Shown: in pieces, positions 1 through 9,100 of the stretch | Layout of the letters: each line of letters begins with the position of its first letter | Position numbering within the stretch: the first letter of the stretch is position 1 | Assembly: GCA_026018925.1 (NCBI GenBank) | Contig: JAKSZU010000016.1 | Span: forward strand, 32,421,377 to 32,485,376 | Direction: 5' to 3' | Length of the DNA stretch: 64,000 nucleotides | DNA from: Tupaia tana | Lineage: Eukaryota; Chordata; Mammalia; Scandentia; Tupaiidae | Notes under the pieces: generated by a model | The model's database searches: none | Told to the model about the DNA's origin: nothing | Seen by the model: only the letters and a program-made list of their open reading frames with translations | Program-made: the position numbers and the translations under genes

Positions 1-240
1 GTGATATGCACTGGGAGCTGAATCCCACATAGCCAATGGGGGTTTGAAAAACAGCTTAAAAAACACGCCACGTACATGTGCGTACCCCAAATCCTGATGG
101 GACAGGGGAAAATGGAGAAAAGGGATTGTAGCATGATCATGCTCCAATGGGAGGCACTCTTTGCTCTCTCTTCCTTCTTCCTTCCCTTCCCATCTTTTCC
201 TCTGGTGCATGCATAGGCCCTCCAGCAATTAAAACAAAAA
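1..240 (+). mobile_element. O-type tRNA SINE, cut by window edge
   Basis: Diverged copy whose tRNA head is partly cut off. The body shows CATGTGCGTACCCCAAATCC, AAATGGAGAAAAGGGATTG, a CT tract and an end like CCTCCAGCAATTAAAA. Confidence 0.7.
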
Positions 241-559
241 CTAAAGAAAGATAAGAGAATATAGAGCGAGGTAAGAGAGTGAGGTAAGTGTACATAGTCA
301 GAAAAAATCTCAGAAATGCAATTTCTTAACAATATATGAAAACACCAAAAGAGGAAGTGGGGAGCTAGAAAAGTTATCCGAACAAAGCATCCTTCTAAAA
401 GTTCAAAAAAATGAATCTCAATAAAAATGAGCATCAGAAAAGTATCAAGGTCAAAGTTACCCATACGAAGTTACCACAAGAAAAAAGGAGAGGCAGCAAA
501 TTAACATCCCACTGAAAATGAAAGCAAAACTGAAAAACATGTTGAAAAAATAGACAGTT
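241..559. other. A-rich intron sequence, nothing recognised
   Basis: Continuous with 834-867 on the other side of the SINE at 560. Purine and A-rich, with many stops in all frames; no gene, RNA or named repeat seen. It could be a very old LINE remnant. Confidence 0.5.
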
Positions 560-833
560 GGGACCAGCAGTTAGCGTAATGGCTATGTCGCTGGACTCCC
601 ACATAGTTGACGGCGGTTCGAGTCCCGGACCCGGTGGCTTAAACTCATGCCGGGTGCGTGTGCGTGCGCGCCCTAGATCCCGAGAGGAGAATGGAGGAGA
701 AGGGATTGCAGAGTGGCCATCCCCCGTGGGGGGTGATTTCTCGCTTTCTGTCTCTCTGTCTCTCTCTGTCTTTCTGGCGAGCGCATGCACCCTACAGCAA
801 AAACCTCTCCAAAAAAAAAAAGAAAAAGAAAGA
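560..833 (+). mobile_element. L-type tRNA SINE
   Basis: A box TAGCGTAATGG and B box GGTTCGAGTCC are both intact and many CpGs are kept, so this is a young copy. It ends in an A-rich tail. An imperfect target-site duplication AAAATAGACAGTT / AAAATAGAAACAGTT flanks it. Confidence 0.9.
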
Positions 834-867
834 AAAATAGAAACAGTTTAAAACTGAAACATAAGAC

Positions 868-1002
868 GGTACTTCAAGAAAGTCTGTAGGAAAATCAAAT
901 AAAAGTACAAGATTATTTTGGTGCAAAAAAAAACTGTGAAACCCATGGACAGTTTTTATTATATGCATTTTCCATGAATTTTTTGAAGATTCCCCCCCCC
1001 CT
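868..1002. mobile_element. Small TIR DNA element (Tc1/mariner-like MITE), copy 1
   Basis: The left end GGTACTTCAAGAAAGTCT and right end ATGAATTTTTTGAAGATTCC are near-inverted copies of a CTTCAAAAAGTTCA-type terminus, with a central GGTGCAAAAAAAAAC stretch. The same termini bound the element at 13830-14408. A C10-11 run follows the right end. The family name is not certain. Confidence 0.55.
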
Positions 1003-1077
1003 TGTGTTATTTCAAAACAATTTAAACATTTTAAAAATTCTACAGCTATGGAAAAATAACATAAATTAGAATTACAG

Positions 1078-1353
1078 AGCCAGCCCAGTGGCCTACTAGC
1101 TAACAGAGCAGAATCTCATATGGCTGACACCATAGTTTGAATCTTGGCCCAGGTAACTTGAAAAACATGCCAGGTACACGAGCACATGTGTCCAAGATCC
1201 TAAAAGGATGGAGAGATGGAGGAAAAGAGATTGCAGCATGACCACACTCCACTGGGGAGTGCTTTCTCCTCCCCTTCATCCCCCCACCAACAGTAAGCAT
1301 GTGTGCCCTATGGCAAAAAAAAAAAAAAAGAAAAAGAAAAAGAAAAAAGAAAA
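1078..1353 (+). mobile_element. O-type tRNA SINE
   Basis: The head is badly diverged but the order is kept: CATATGGCTGAC, TTTGAATCTTGG, CATGCCAGGTACACG, AGATGGAGGAAAAGAG and CCCTATGGCAAAAA with an A-rich tail. Confidence 0.75.
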
Positions 1354-1413
1354 TTTTAGAACTAAGGTGAGAAAAGTAATACAATTAGAAAATTTTAAAA
1401 AGCATTTAGGCTG

Positions 1414-1665
1414 GGGAACCAGCAGTTAGCGTAATGGCTATGTCGCTGGACTCCCACGTAGTCGACCGTGGTTCGCGTCTCGGACCCGGTGGCTTACAAC
1501 TCACGCCGGGCGCGTGTGCGTGCGTGCCCAAGATCCCGAGAGGAGAATGGAGGAGAAGGGATTGCGGCGTGACCATCCCCCCTGGGGGGTGATTTCTCGC
1601 TTTCTGTCTCTATGTCTCTCTCTGTCTGTCTGGCGAGCGCACGCGCCCTATAGCGAAAAACCTCT

Positions 1666-1700
<35 letters not shown>
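1414..1700 (+). mobile_element. L-type tRNA SINE, young
   Basis: CpG-rich copy with A box TAGCGTAATGG, B-box variant GGTTCGCGTCT and a long poly(A) tail (over 30 A). It is flanked by the duplication AAAGCATTTAGGCTG at 1399-1413 and 1701-1715. Confidence 0.95.
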
Positions 1701-1704
<4 letters not shown>

Positions 1705-1715
1705 CATTTAGGCTG

Positions 1716-1898
1716 AGGCCAGATGGTGATGTAGTGGCTGGGGTGCTGGACTCCCACATGGCCAACCATGGTATGAGTCCTGGACCTGGCAGCTTGCTTT
1801 CTCACTCCCCTCCCCATTCTCTCTCTCTGCCTCTCTCTGGTGAGCACACTTGCCCTATAGCAAATTAAAAATAACTATAATAAATAATAAATATATTT
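1716..1898 (+). mobile_element. S-type tRNA SINE
   Basis: tRNA head, then GCAGCTTGCTTTCTCACTCC, a CT tract and an A/T tail with AATAAT and AATAAATAT. The target AAAGCATTTTAGG recurs at about 1899, so the same target motif is seen three times across this and the neighbouring L copy. Confidence 0.85.
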
Positions 1899-1911
1899 TA
1901 AAAGCATTTTA

Positions 1912-2132
1912 GGCCTAGCTACAGTGGTGCACTTTGCTAAGATGCTGTGCTTCTCAGGCTGAGATGACATGGAAGGCCTAGGGTTGAGTCCCAGTTCAAC
2001 CTAAAGGCCTGGTGGTAGGTGACTGTAATCCCAGCAGTTTGGGAAAATGAGTCAGGAGGATAGTGAGTGTGAGGCTGTCTTGGGTAACATAGGGAAGTCA
2101 TATCTTTAAAAAAAAAAAAAAAAAAAAAAAAA
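1912..2132 (+). mobile_element. tRNA-7SL composite SINE
   Basis: The left part is tRNA-like with B-box form GGGTTGAGTCCC at about 1982. The right part is Alu/7SL-like: CTGGTGGTAGGTGACTGTAA, TCCCAGCAGTTTGGG and GAGTCAGGAGGATAGTGAG, ending in a pure A tail. Layout matches the copy at 39639-39827. Confidence 0.75.
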
Positions 2133-2141
2133 GCTGGGCAT

Positions 2142-2342
2142 GGCCAGCAGGTGGCATGGTAGTTAAGGTGCTGACTCCCACATGGCTATGGTTTGAGTCT
2201 CAGACAGGAGACTTGTTTTCTCTCTCTCTCTCTCTCCCTCTCTCCCTCTCTCCCTCCCCCTCCCCCCACTCTGGTAAGCCCTATAACAAATTTTTAAATA
2301 TCAGTGAAGATAAATAAAAGGAATAAATGATTCTTTAAAAAT
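2142..2342 (+). mobile_element. S-type tRNA SINE
   Basis: CCAGCAGGTGGCATGGTAG head, TTTGAGTCTCAG B box, a long CT tract, and an AATAAA-rich tail ending GATTCTTTAAAAA. The sequence just before it (AGCTGGGCATGG) looks like the start of a 7SL-type repeat. Confidence 0.85.
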
Positions 2343-2352
2343 AAATGAGCTG

Positions 2353-2617
2353 CGAGACCAGCAGTTCGCGTAATGGACATGTCGCTGGACTCCCACTTAG
2401 TCGACCGCGGTTCACGTCCCGGACCCGGTGGCTTAAAACTCACGCTGGGCGCGTGTGCGTGCGTGCCCAAGATCCCGAGAGGAGAATGGAGGAGAAGGGA
2501 TTGTGGCGTGGCCATCCCCCCTGGAGGGTGATTTCTCGCTTTCTGTCTCTCTGTCTCTCTCTGTCTGTCTGGCGAGTGCACACGCCCTATAGCAAAAACC
2601 TCTAAATAAAAAAAAAA
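2353..2617 (+). mobile_element. L-type tRNA SINE
   Basis: The A box is changed to TCGCGTAATGG and the B box is GGTTCACGTCC; CpG-rich body and A tail. Flanked by the duplication AAATGAGCTG at 2343-2352 and 2618-2627. Confidence 0.93.
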
Positions 2618-2622
2618 AAATG

Positions 2623-2722
2623 AGCTGGGCACAGAGGTATAAATCTCCAGTCCTAGTTACCAGAGAGACTAAGGCAGAAGGAGGAGGATGACAAAGTCAG
2701 AAACAGTCTCTTTTAACAAAAA
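2623..2722 (+). mobile_element. 7SL-derived (Alu-like) SINE fragment
   Basis: Shows the Alu-like series GAGCTGGGCACAGAGGTATA, TCCAGTCCTAGTTACCAGAG, ACTAAGGCAGAAGGAGGAGG and AAACAGTCTCTTTT. No tRNA head is visible next to it. Confidence 0.65.
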
Positions 2723-2799
2723 AATTAAGAGATCAGAAAGAATTGGGAAGAAATGACCAACAGACTATAGTTCTGAAATACCATTTCCCAAAAGAAAAA

Positions 2800-3250
2800 C
2801 TGGCAGAGTTCAGTTTCCAGTAGTGGCAGACAAGGTCATTATGAGCAAGTGCCCTGGATAACTTCTGGGAACTCTGGACAAAATATTAAAAGAAATTATC
2901 TGAAGGCACTGGGAAGTAACCAACAGCGAGCAGAACTGAAGGAGAGTCACCACTTGGAAAAAGGGAACAGCCCTGGAAAGTGGCACACTTCTATGGCTTC
3001 CTGCTCCAGGGCAGGTTCTGGGCAGTGCATTACTAGATGGCTAGAGCTGGGTTGAAGAATCAGAGGACAGTGTGGAATTACAACCGGAAAGAGGGGTAAG
3101 AATGACGGCTTACAAAGGAGAGTGCCACAGAAAAGAGTCCCAGTTCCTGCTTTTAAATTCTACCCCAATTTCTGACTGACAAGGCAGACTCTGAACAGCC
3201 CAACTAGGGATATAAGAACCTAAACAGTTGCCCAAAGCAGTTGAAAGTGT
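2800..3250 (+). mobile_element. Old L1 5'-region-like fragment
   Basis: GTTCAGTTTCCAGTAGTGGC, CCCTGGATAACTTCTGGGA and ATCTGAAGGCACTGGGAAGT resemble the 5' untranslated regions of old mammalian L1 elements. It passes without a SINE into L1 3' ORF2 sequence near 3256, so an internal deletion is likely. The open frame here is not a gene. Confidence 0.45.
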
Positions 3251-3407
3251 GTCCACACAAAAAAACTGCACATTTTTACAGCAGCTTTATTCATAATTGC
3301 TAAAACTTGGGAGCAAGTAAAATGCCCTTCAGTAGGTAAATAGAAAAATAAACTGTATATTCAGACCATGGAATATTAGTCAGTGTTTAAAAAAAAAAAA
3401 AAGAGCT

Positions 3408-3666
3408 GGGCTAGCCCTGTAGCATAGAGGTTAAACACTGTATATTGGGAATCAGATACCCCACTGCTGACTGCAATTCGAGTCCTGGTCCTGGTGGCTT
3501 GAAAGACACTCAGGGTGAATCCATATGTGTAGCCAGGATCCGGACAGGATGGAGAAAAGGAGGAAAAAGAACCGCAGTGTGACTCTGCCAGACTCGGGTG
3601 CTTTCTCTTTCACTCTGCGTTATTTCCCTATGGCAAGTGCATGCATCTTCAGCAATTAAAAAGAAG
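3408..3666 (+). mobile_element. O-type tRNA SINE
   Basis: Head GGGCTAGCCCTGTAGCATAG, B-box-like ATTCGAGTCCTGG, body GGACAGGATGGAGAAAAGG, end CTTCAGCAATTAAAAAG. Confidence 0.75.
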
Positions 3667-4004
3667 AAAGAAACGAGCTACCAGGCCATAAAAAGACACT
3701 AGAGAAATCCTAAATGTATCGTAAGTGTAAGAAGCCAATCTGAAAATGACAATCTGCAGAAAACAGAACTATGGTGACAATAAAAACATCAGTAGTTGCC
3801 AGGGACTAACACAGAGGGAAAGATGAACAGGTGAAACAGAATTTTTAGGGTAGGAAAACTGTTCTTTCTGTATGATATAATGGGTATGTCACTGTACCTT
3901 TGTTGAAATCAATAGCATGTACAAACCAAGAGTAAACTCTAATGCAAACTACAAACTCTGGGTGATAGCAATGTGTCAGTGCAGGTTCATTAAGGTATGA
4001 CTCT

Positions 4005-4275
4005 GGGGAACCAGCAGTTAGCGTAATGGCTATGTCGCTGGACTCCCACGTAGTCGACTGTGGTTTGCGTCCCAGACCCGGTGGCTTAAAACTCACGCCG
4101 GGAGCGTGTGCGTGCGTGCCCAAGATCCCAAGAGGAGAATGGAGGAGAAGGGATTGCGGTGTGGCCATCCCCCCTGGGGGGTGATTTCTCGCTTTCTGTC
4201 TCTATGTTTCTCTCTGTCTGTCTGGTGAACGCACGCGCCCTATAGCGAAAAAAATCTCTCCAAAAAAAAAAAAAA
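4005..4275 (+). mobile_element. L-type tRNA SINE, young
   Basis: Intact A box TAGCGTAATGG, CpG-rich body and poly(A) tail. Perfect duplication AAGGTATGACTCT at 3992-4004 and 4276-4288 inside an L1 3' UTR. Confidence 0.95.
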
Positions 4276-4470
4276 AAGGTATGACTCTGACTGAAGATGC
4301 TGACAGTAGGGGGGATTGTGGGAAGGGGTGGGACAGGGGACAAGAAATAAACAGAAACATTCTATACTTTCTGCATAATTTTGCCATGAATTAAAAACTC
4401 CTAAAAAATAAAGTACTTGTTTAAAAATTAACTATGCCAGGTAAAACACCACCAAAAATATGACATAGAT

Positions 4471-4546
4471 CCAGGTATAATAGTGCATGTGTACAGTCCG
4501 TCTATGCAGAAGGTTGAGACAAGACACTGTCTCAAAAAAAAAAAAA
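4471..4546 (+). mobile_element. 7SL-derived SINE fragment
   Basis: CCAGGTATAATAGTGCATGT, CAGAAGGTTGAGACAAGACA and CTGTCTCAAAAAAA match the order of an Alu-like right part ending in poly(A). Short and diverged. Confidence 0.55.
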
Positions 4547-4555
4547 GTCATAGGT

Positions 4556-4728
4556 GGTGCTGGCAGGTGACGTGGTGGTTAAGGTGCTGGACTCCCACAT
4601 GGCTGACCATGGTTCAAGTCCTGGACATGGCAGCTTGGTTTTGCAGTTTTCCTATTTCTCTCTCTGGTCAAATTTAAAAAATAACAACAACAAGAAATAA
4701 AATTAAATAAATAATTCTTTCAAAAAAT
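4556..4728 (+). mobile_element. S-type tRNA SINE
   Basis: Head CTGGCAGGTGACGTGGTGG, B box GGTTCAAGTCC, then GCAGCTTGGTTT. The tail is AATAAA-rich and ends AATAATTCTTTCAAAAAA. Confidence 0.85.
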
Positions 4729-4736
4729 TATAGGTA

Positions 4737-5537
4737 AGTTTATAAATTATATGCCCAAGGTGCACTAAAAACTATAAAACCATGCTGGGAAAAATTAAAG
4801 ACCTACAGAAATAGAGAGATATATATAATCTTTAATCAATATTGAAGACAATATGGTTAAGATGTCAATTCTCGTCAAATAGGTCTACAGACTATTTGTA
4901 TGGGATGTGTCCCAATATAAAGCCATGTAATTGTTCTTACAGAAATTGATACACTGATTTCAAATTTTACAAGGAAATGAAAAGGACCTAGTACCAAGAA
5001 CTATGAAGGGTTTAAAATGTTATCCTATTTGTAAAATAAGACAGTCTCCCACAGTTCCATCGATTTTCATATAAGACATTAGACTCCTGGGTAAGAGATA
5101 AAGAACTCTATTACTCACAGCCATTCCACTACTGAGTATTTATCCAAGATAAATGAAAGCATAAATGTTCATAACATTTATGAACTTTACATAAAAAGCC
5201 CAAAATCAGAAATGACACAAATGTCATTAATAGGCAAGTAGGTAAATTGTGGTACAGCCACATGCTGGAATAATATTCAGCAATAGGGACCAGCAGGTGG
5301 CATGGTGGTTGGGGCGCTGGACACTCCCACATGGCTGACCACGGTTCGATTCCCAGACCTGGTGGCTTGCTTTCTCACTTCCCCTCTTTCTCTCTTGCTC
5401 TCTCTGTGTTTCTCGCTGTCAAATTAAAAATAAATGAATGAATAAATAAACTTTAATAAATAATTATTTAAAAATATATATTCAGCAATAAAGAGGAATA
5501 AATTATAGATATTGGCAACGACATGAATAGAACATAC
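4737..5537 (+). mobile_element. Old L1 ORF2 3' fragment
   Basis: AAGGACCTAGTACCAAGAAC, CACTACTGAGTATTTATCCA and GTGGTACAGCCACATGCTGG follow the order of L1 ORF2 C-terminal DNA. Split by the SINE at 5286-5479, which duplicated ATTCAGCAATA. Confidence 0.7.
5286..5479 (+). mobile_element. S-type tRNA SINE
   Basis: A box TGGCATGGTGG, B box GGTTCGATTCC, CT tract, and a tail of AATAAATAAA and AATTATTTAAAAA. Duplication ATTCAGCAATA at 5275-5285 and 5480-5490. Confidence 0.93.
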
Positions 5538-5774
5538 TAGGCCAACTCCTGGTTGAGGGAGCCGAATCCCACGTGATTGACTGCATGGTTCCAAGCTCAG
5601 CCACGGCGGCGTGAGAAACATGCCAGATGGATGTACATCTGTTGGGTCCCTAACCCTGACAGGATGGAGAAATGGAGAAGGCATTGTGGCATGACCATGC
5701 CATGCCCACACCACACTGCAGTTGCTTTCTCTCTCTCTTTGGCAAGTGATAAGTGTCTTCTGGGAACAAAAAAA
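5538..5774 (+). mobile_element. O-type tRNA SINE
   Basis: GGCCAACTCCTGGTTGAGGG head, TGACAGGATGGAGAAATGGA body, and an end near CTTCTGGGAACAAAAAAAG. Confidence 0.7.
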
Positions 5775-5849
5775 GTTGGTTCATTCCTGAACTTCGATAC
5801 TAAAATTCCTCTTTTAAATTGCTACTCACAAAGCTGATTTTAAATGCCA

Positions 5850-6278
5850 CAAAATAATTCTGTTAAACTAAACTAAATTGGCCCAACAAGCCTCTACACT
5901 TGGGTGATAAAACTGGCCCACAGAAGTCTCTGTAGATACTGACCTGCAACCTAGGCAGATGTATATGCAAACTGTAGGAGTACACTCTGGAAACCTGGTA
6001 ACTGAGCCTCAGCCAATCATATCGACTGACCTCTCAGCCCATCAGAGACTGAAAGCTGCTAAAACATGGCCTTATAAGGTAAATACTGACCACAGCCAAG
6101 CAGGCTGATTTTTTTATGCCATTTTCTAGGTGTGTATGTCACATCTTTTTCTCTGGTTACAAATATAACCTGCACACGTGGTAAGGTAGGGCACTCTGAG
6201 CCAATATTGGTCAGAACGCTGCCCTATTCCAAAACCTATCTCCAGATTAAATAAACTCTGTTAAATATTACTGGTCTC
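5850..6278 (+). mobile_element. LTR-like segment, probably a solo ERV LTR
   Basis: Starts near TGTTAAACTAAACTAAATTG. Contains CCAAT-type motifs (AGCCAATCATATC), a TATA-like ACCTTATAAGGTAAAT-type block, and AAATAAACTCTGTTAAATAT near the 3' end as a polyadenylation signal. No coding internal region follows. The class (ERV1-like) is inferred from layout only. Confidence 0.5.
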
Positions 6279-6290
6279 ATATTTTTCTTT

Positions 6291-6530
6291 TCTTTTTTTT
6301 TTTTTTTTAAGAATTATTTATTTAATTTTGCTTGTTTTTTTTTTTTGTTTTGTTTTTTGTTTTTTTAAATTTGCTATAGGGCACATGCACTCACCAGAGA
6401 CAGAGATAGAGACAGACACTGAGACAGAGAGAGAAAATGAGAAAGTAAGCCACCCAGTCCAGGAACTCGGACCAAGGTCAGTCATATAGGAGTCCAGAGC
6501 CCTTAACCACCATGCCACCTGCAGGCCCCC
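6291..6530 (-). mobile_element. S-type tRNA SINE
   Basis: Reverse orientation: T-rich tail complement with AAGAATTATTTATTTAATTT first, GA tract, B-box complement GGAACTCGGACC and head complement CCACCATGCCACCTGCAGG last. Confidence 0.85.
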
Positions 6531-6837
6531 GGATTTTTCCTTTTCACAATGTCAGCTGCTGCATCTGTTTGAAATTTGATGATAATATTTTTGAAATCAA
6601 GTACTATCTGACTACACGATAGAGCAAAGTTTTATTATAACAAACTACAATAAACTAAATTTTTATTGGCATTTTGCTTTATTAATGTTTCTTGAAACAG
6701 GCTATAAAGACTTGGTCATTTTAAGTTGGACAACGTTGATGAAAGACATAATAAGGAAGGGGAAGGGTTGCTTTTTTAATAAAATCAGTATCAATAACTT
6801 TCTAACTCTGTCAGGAGTCAAGAGTATTTCTCTCTCT
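6531..6837. other. Intron sequence, nothing recognised
   Basis: AT-rich, with stops in every frame. No RNA gene or named repeat seen. Confidence 0.5.
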
Positions 6838-7084
6838 CGTTTTTGTTTTTGCTTTAGTGTACATGCACTCGCCAGAAAGACACAGAGAAAGGAAAAGTAA
6901 GAAATCACCCACCAGTGGCGATGAGCATGCCACAATCCTTTCTCCTCCATTCTCCTCTTGGGACTTTGGGCACAAGTTCACCCACATCTGGTGTGATTTT
7001 CAAGTTGCTGGATCCAGGTCTTGAACCACAGAGTTGGTCATATGAGATCCAACCACCTTAACCTTCATGCCACCTGCTGGCCCT
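6838..7084 (-). mobile_element. L/O-type tRNA SINE
   Basis: Reverse complement body with TTTCTCCTCCATTCTCCTCT, GGTCTTGAACCAC as B-box complement, and CCACCTGCTGGCCCT as head complement. Confidence 0.8.
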
Positions 7085-7330
7085 AGAATGGTTATTTCTT
7101 TCTTATCAGAGGATACCCAATTTTCTATTTCACTTCACTTTGAATAGAACTAGTTCCAGAACCATAGCAGAATAAAAGCTGTAACTCTGTGATCACTTTC
7201 TCAAGTATCTCTTCTGCAAATAAAGAAGGATCTAGGATGACCTAAAAACAGAAACAAAGCACACCTATGAAAGACCCTTACAAAACTACCAGTGGATCTG
7301 GTGATCATGTTGACATTAAAATAATTACGA

Positions 7331-7624
7331 GGGGACTAGCAGGTGGTATAGTGGTTATGTTCCTGGACTCCCACATGGCTGACCATGGTTCAAGTCCCGG
7401 ACTCGGTGGCTTCAAAAATCACACCGAGCATGTGTGCATGTGTCCCCAAGACCCCAGGAGGAGAATGAAGGAGAAGGCACTGTGGTGTGGCCATCCCCCA
7501 TGGGGGAGGGTATGTGTGTGCGATTTCTCATTTTTCCCTCTTATTATCTTTGTCTCTCTCTCTCCCTGACAAGTACATGCACTCTAAGGCAAAACCTCTA
7601 AAAAAATTAATTAATTAAATAAAA
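7331..7624 (+). mobile_element. L-type tRNA SINE with possible 3' transduction
   Basis: Head GGACTAGCAGGTGGTATAG, B box GGTTCAAGTCC, body GAGGAGAATGAAGGAGAAGG and end GGCAAAACCTCTAAAAAAA. The left flank AAAATAATTAC (7318-7328) recurs only at 7759-7769, beyond a further 130 bp that ends in its own AATAAA signal and A-rich tail. Confidence 0.8.
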
Positions 7625-7758
7625 TATGAAGACTTGAAATCTGTCACCAGTGAAAAAACAGAACTAATCTTTATACAGAAACTGCACCTTTCTTTTCTTA
7701 GAAATTCTTTTCCTGTTTTCTTTGTGAATAATAAACTTTGCTTCATATCTAAAAAAAT
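7625..7758 (+). other. Extra segment ending in AATAAA and a short A tail
   Basis: Lies between the A tail of the preceding SINE and the second copy of AAAATAATTAC. It ends with GAATAATAAACTTTGCTTC followed by A7. This is what a polyadenylated read-through from the SINE's source locus would look like; an unrelated older sequence is the alternative. Confidence 0.4.
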
Positions 7759-7771
7759 AAAATAATTACTA

Positions 7772-8030
7772 TGGGGTCAGCCAGTAGCATGGTGGTAAAG
7801 GGGGCTAGATCCCACATGGTTGACTGCATGGTTCGAGTCCTGGACCTGAAGATTTGAAAAACACACAGGACACATATGTGTGGATGCCCAAAATCCTGAA
7901 TGGAAGGTTAAATGGAGAAAGGGATTGCAGCCTGACCATTCTCCAAGGTGCTCACTCATTGTCCCTCCATCTCTCTCTGGCAATCACGTGCAACCTCTGG
8001 CAAATTAAAATAACTGGGAAAAAAAAAAAG
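7772..8030 (+). mobile_element. O-type tRNA SINE
   Basis: GGGGTCAGCCAGTAGCATGG head, GGTTCGAGTCC B box intact, body GGTTAAATGGAGAAAGGG, end CTCTGGCAAATTAAAAT. Confidence 0.8.
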
Positions 8031-8045
8031 AAAGAACAATTACCA

Positions 8046-8300
8046 GGGCCAGCCCCACAATGCAGTGGTTAAGTGCTGTGAAGAGGAAATCAGTTCCCAT
8101 GTGGCTGACCAAAACTCCAATCCCAGACCTGGAAGCAACACACCAGGTGCCTGTACACCCAGGACCCTGATAGGGGAAAGAAATGAAGAAAAAGGATAGT
8201 GACATGACCAGGCCCCATGGTGGGGTGAGGGACCCGTTTCATTCTCTCTCTTGCTCTGGCATGTGCACACACCCTCTGACGTTAAAAACAAAGAACAACA
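8046..8300 (+). mobile_element. O-type tRNA SINE
   Basis: GGGCCAGCCCCACAATGCAG head, CCCATGTGGCTGACC, CACACCAGGTGCCTGTACAC, CT tract and CCCTCTGACGTTAAAAAC end. Confidence 0.75.
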
Positions 8301-8334
8301 ACAGAAAATTTACTAGCTGCTGCATGTACTGGGC

Positions 8335-8510
8335 ACTTGAATATGGCCAGGCACTGTTCTAAGAGTGTTATATATTAAATCCTTAACAATCCTAAAGTAG
8401 ATTCTCATTCACAATATATGTATTTGGAGTTGAAATGAAGAAAAAAAATCAAATGTAGTTAATAAACTAAGACACCGTTCAACGTGACACAGCTAAGAAC
8501 TTGGAAATTA
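8335..8510 (+). repeat. MIR element (ancient SINE)
   Basis: CCAGGCACTGTTCTAAGAGT, ATTAAATCCTTAACAATCCT and GTGACACAGCTAAGAACTTG follow the MIR consensus in order. MIRs predate the split of placental mammals. Confidence 0.75.
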
Positions 8511-8722
8511 ATGTTATGTTTTCCTGCCTGTCAGTTCAGTGGAATAAGACGGTCTAGAGTTTTCCTAACTAATCAGTAAGGACCAGATTTAGTGAAAAAG
8601 TAGTTGAACAATCAAGAGCAAACCACCCCTGCCAATGATGATAACTTACTTAGCTGACATAAATGACTCTGTCACCTAAGAGGTTCTACAGTACCAAATA
8701 CCAGAAAGAAAAACTAAATATA

Positions 8723-8920
8723 GGGACCAGCAGGTGGCGTGGTGGTTAAGGCACTGGACACTCCCACATGGCCAACCATGGTTCGAATCCTGGACATGGT
8801 GGCTTGCTTTCTCACTTTCCTCTCTCTCTCTCTCTGTGTCTTTCTCTGGTCAAATTAAAATGAAGGAATGAATAAATAAATAAATCTTTTTTTTAAAAAA
8901 AAGAAAGGTTTGAAAAAAAA
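8723..8920 (+). mobile_element. S-type tRNA SINE
   Basis: A box TGGCGTGGTGG, B box GGTTCGAATCC, tail AATAAATAAATAAATCTTTT. The duplication AGAAAAACTAAATATA is at 8707-8722 and 8921-8936; a third copy follows the next SINE. Confidence 0.93.
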
Positions 8921-8936
8921 AAGAAAAACTAAATAT

Positions 8937-9100
8937 AGGGGCCAACCAGTGGCATGGTGGTTGAGGTAGCTAAATCCTACATGGCAACTGCATGGTTTGA
9001 ATCCCAGACCCCCTTGAAAAATCCCCCCGAGATGATTTCTCACTTTCACTCTCTCTTTCTGGCAAGCTATATCCTATAGCAAATTAAAAGAGAGGGCGAG
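8937..9100 (+). mobile_element. O-type tRNA SINE, internally shortened
   Basis: Head GGGGCCAACCAGTGGCATGG, then only a short body (CCCCGAGATGATTTCTCAC) and CCTATAGCAAATTAAAAG. The body between the tRNA part and the CT tract is missing. Followed by the third copy of the target, AGAAAAACTAAATACA, at 9101-9116. Confidence 0.8.

Larger units (their letters stand above)
3256..4436 (+). mobile_element. Old L1 3' end, split by two SINEs
   Basis: TTTACAGCAGCTTTATTCAT and CCATGGAATATTAGTCAG are the usual end of L1 ORF2. TAGTTGCCAGGGACTAAC and TTTTGCCATGAATTAAAAAC belong to an L1M-type 3' UTR. Interrupted at 3408-3666 and 4005-4275. Confidence 0.7.

Noticed and set aside
560-635. tRNA gene
   Set aside because: The A and B boxes are there, but the sequence runs on into a SINE body and cannot fold as a complete tRNA. 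The same holds for all other SINE heads.
434-851. Open frames rich in [22 protein letters not shown] or KKKK at this and dozens of similar places
   Set aside because: They are six-frame translations of the L-type SINE (CT tract, body, poly(A)), recurring on both strands wherever a copy lies. Not genes.
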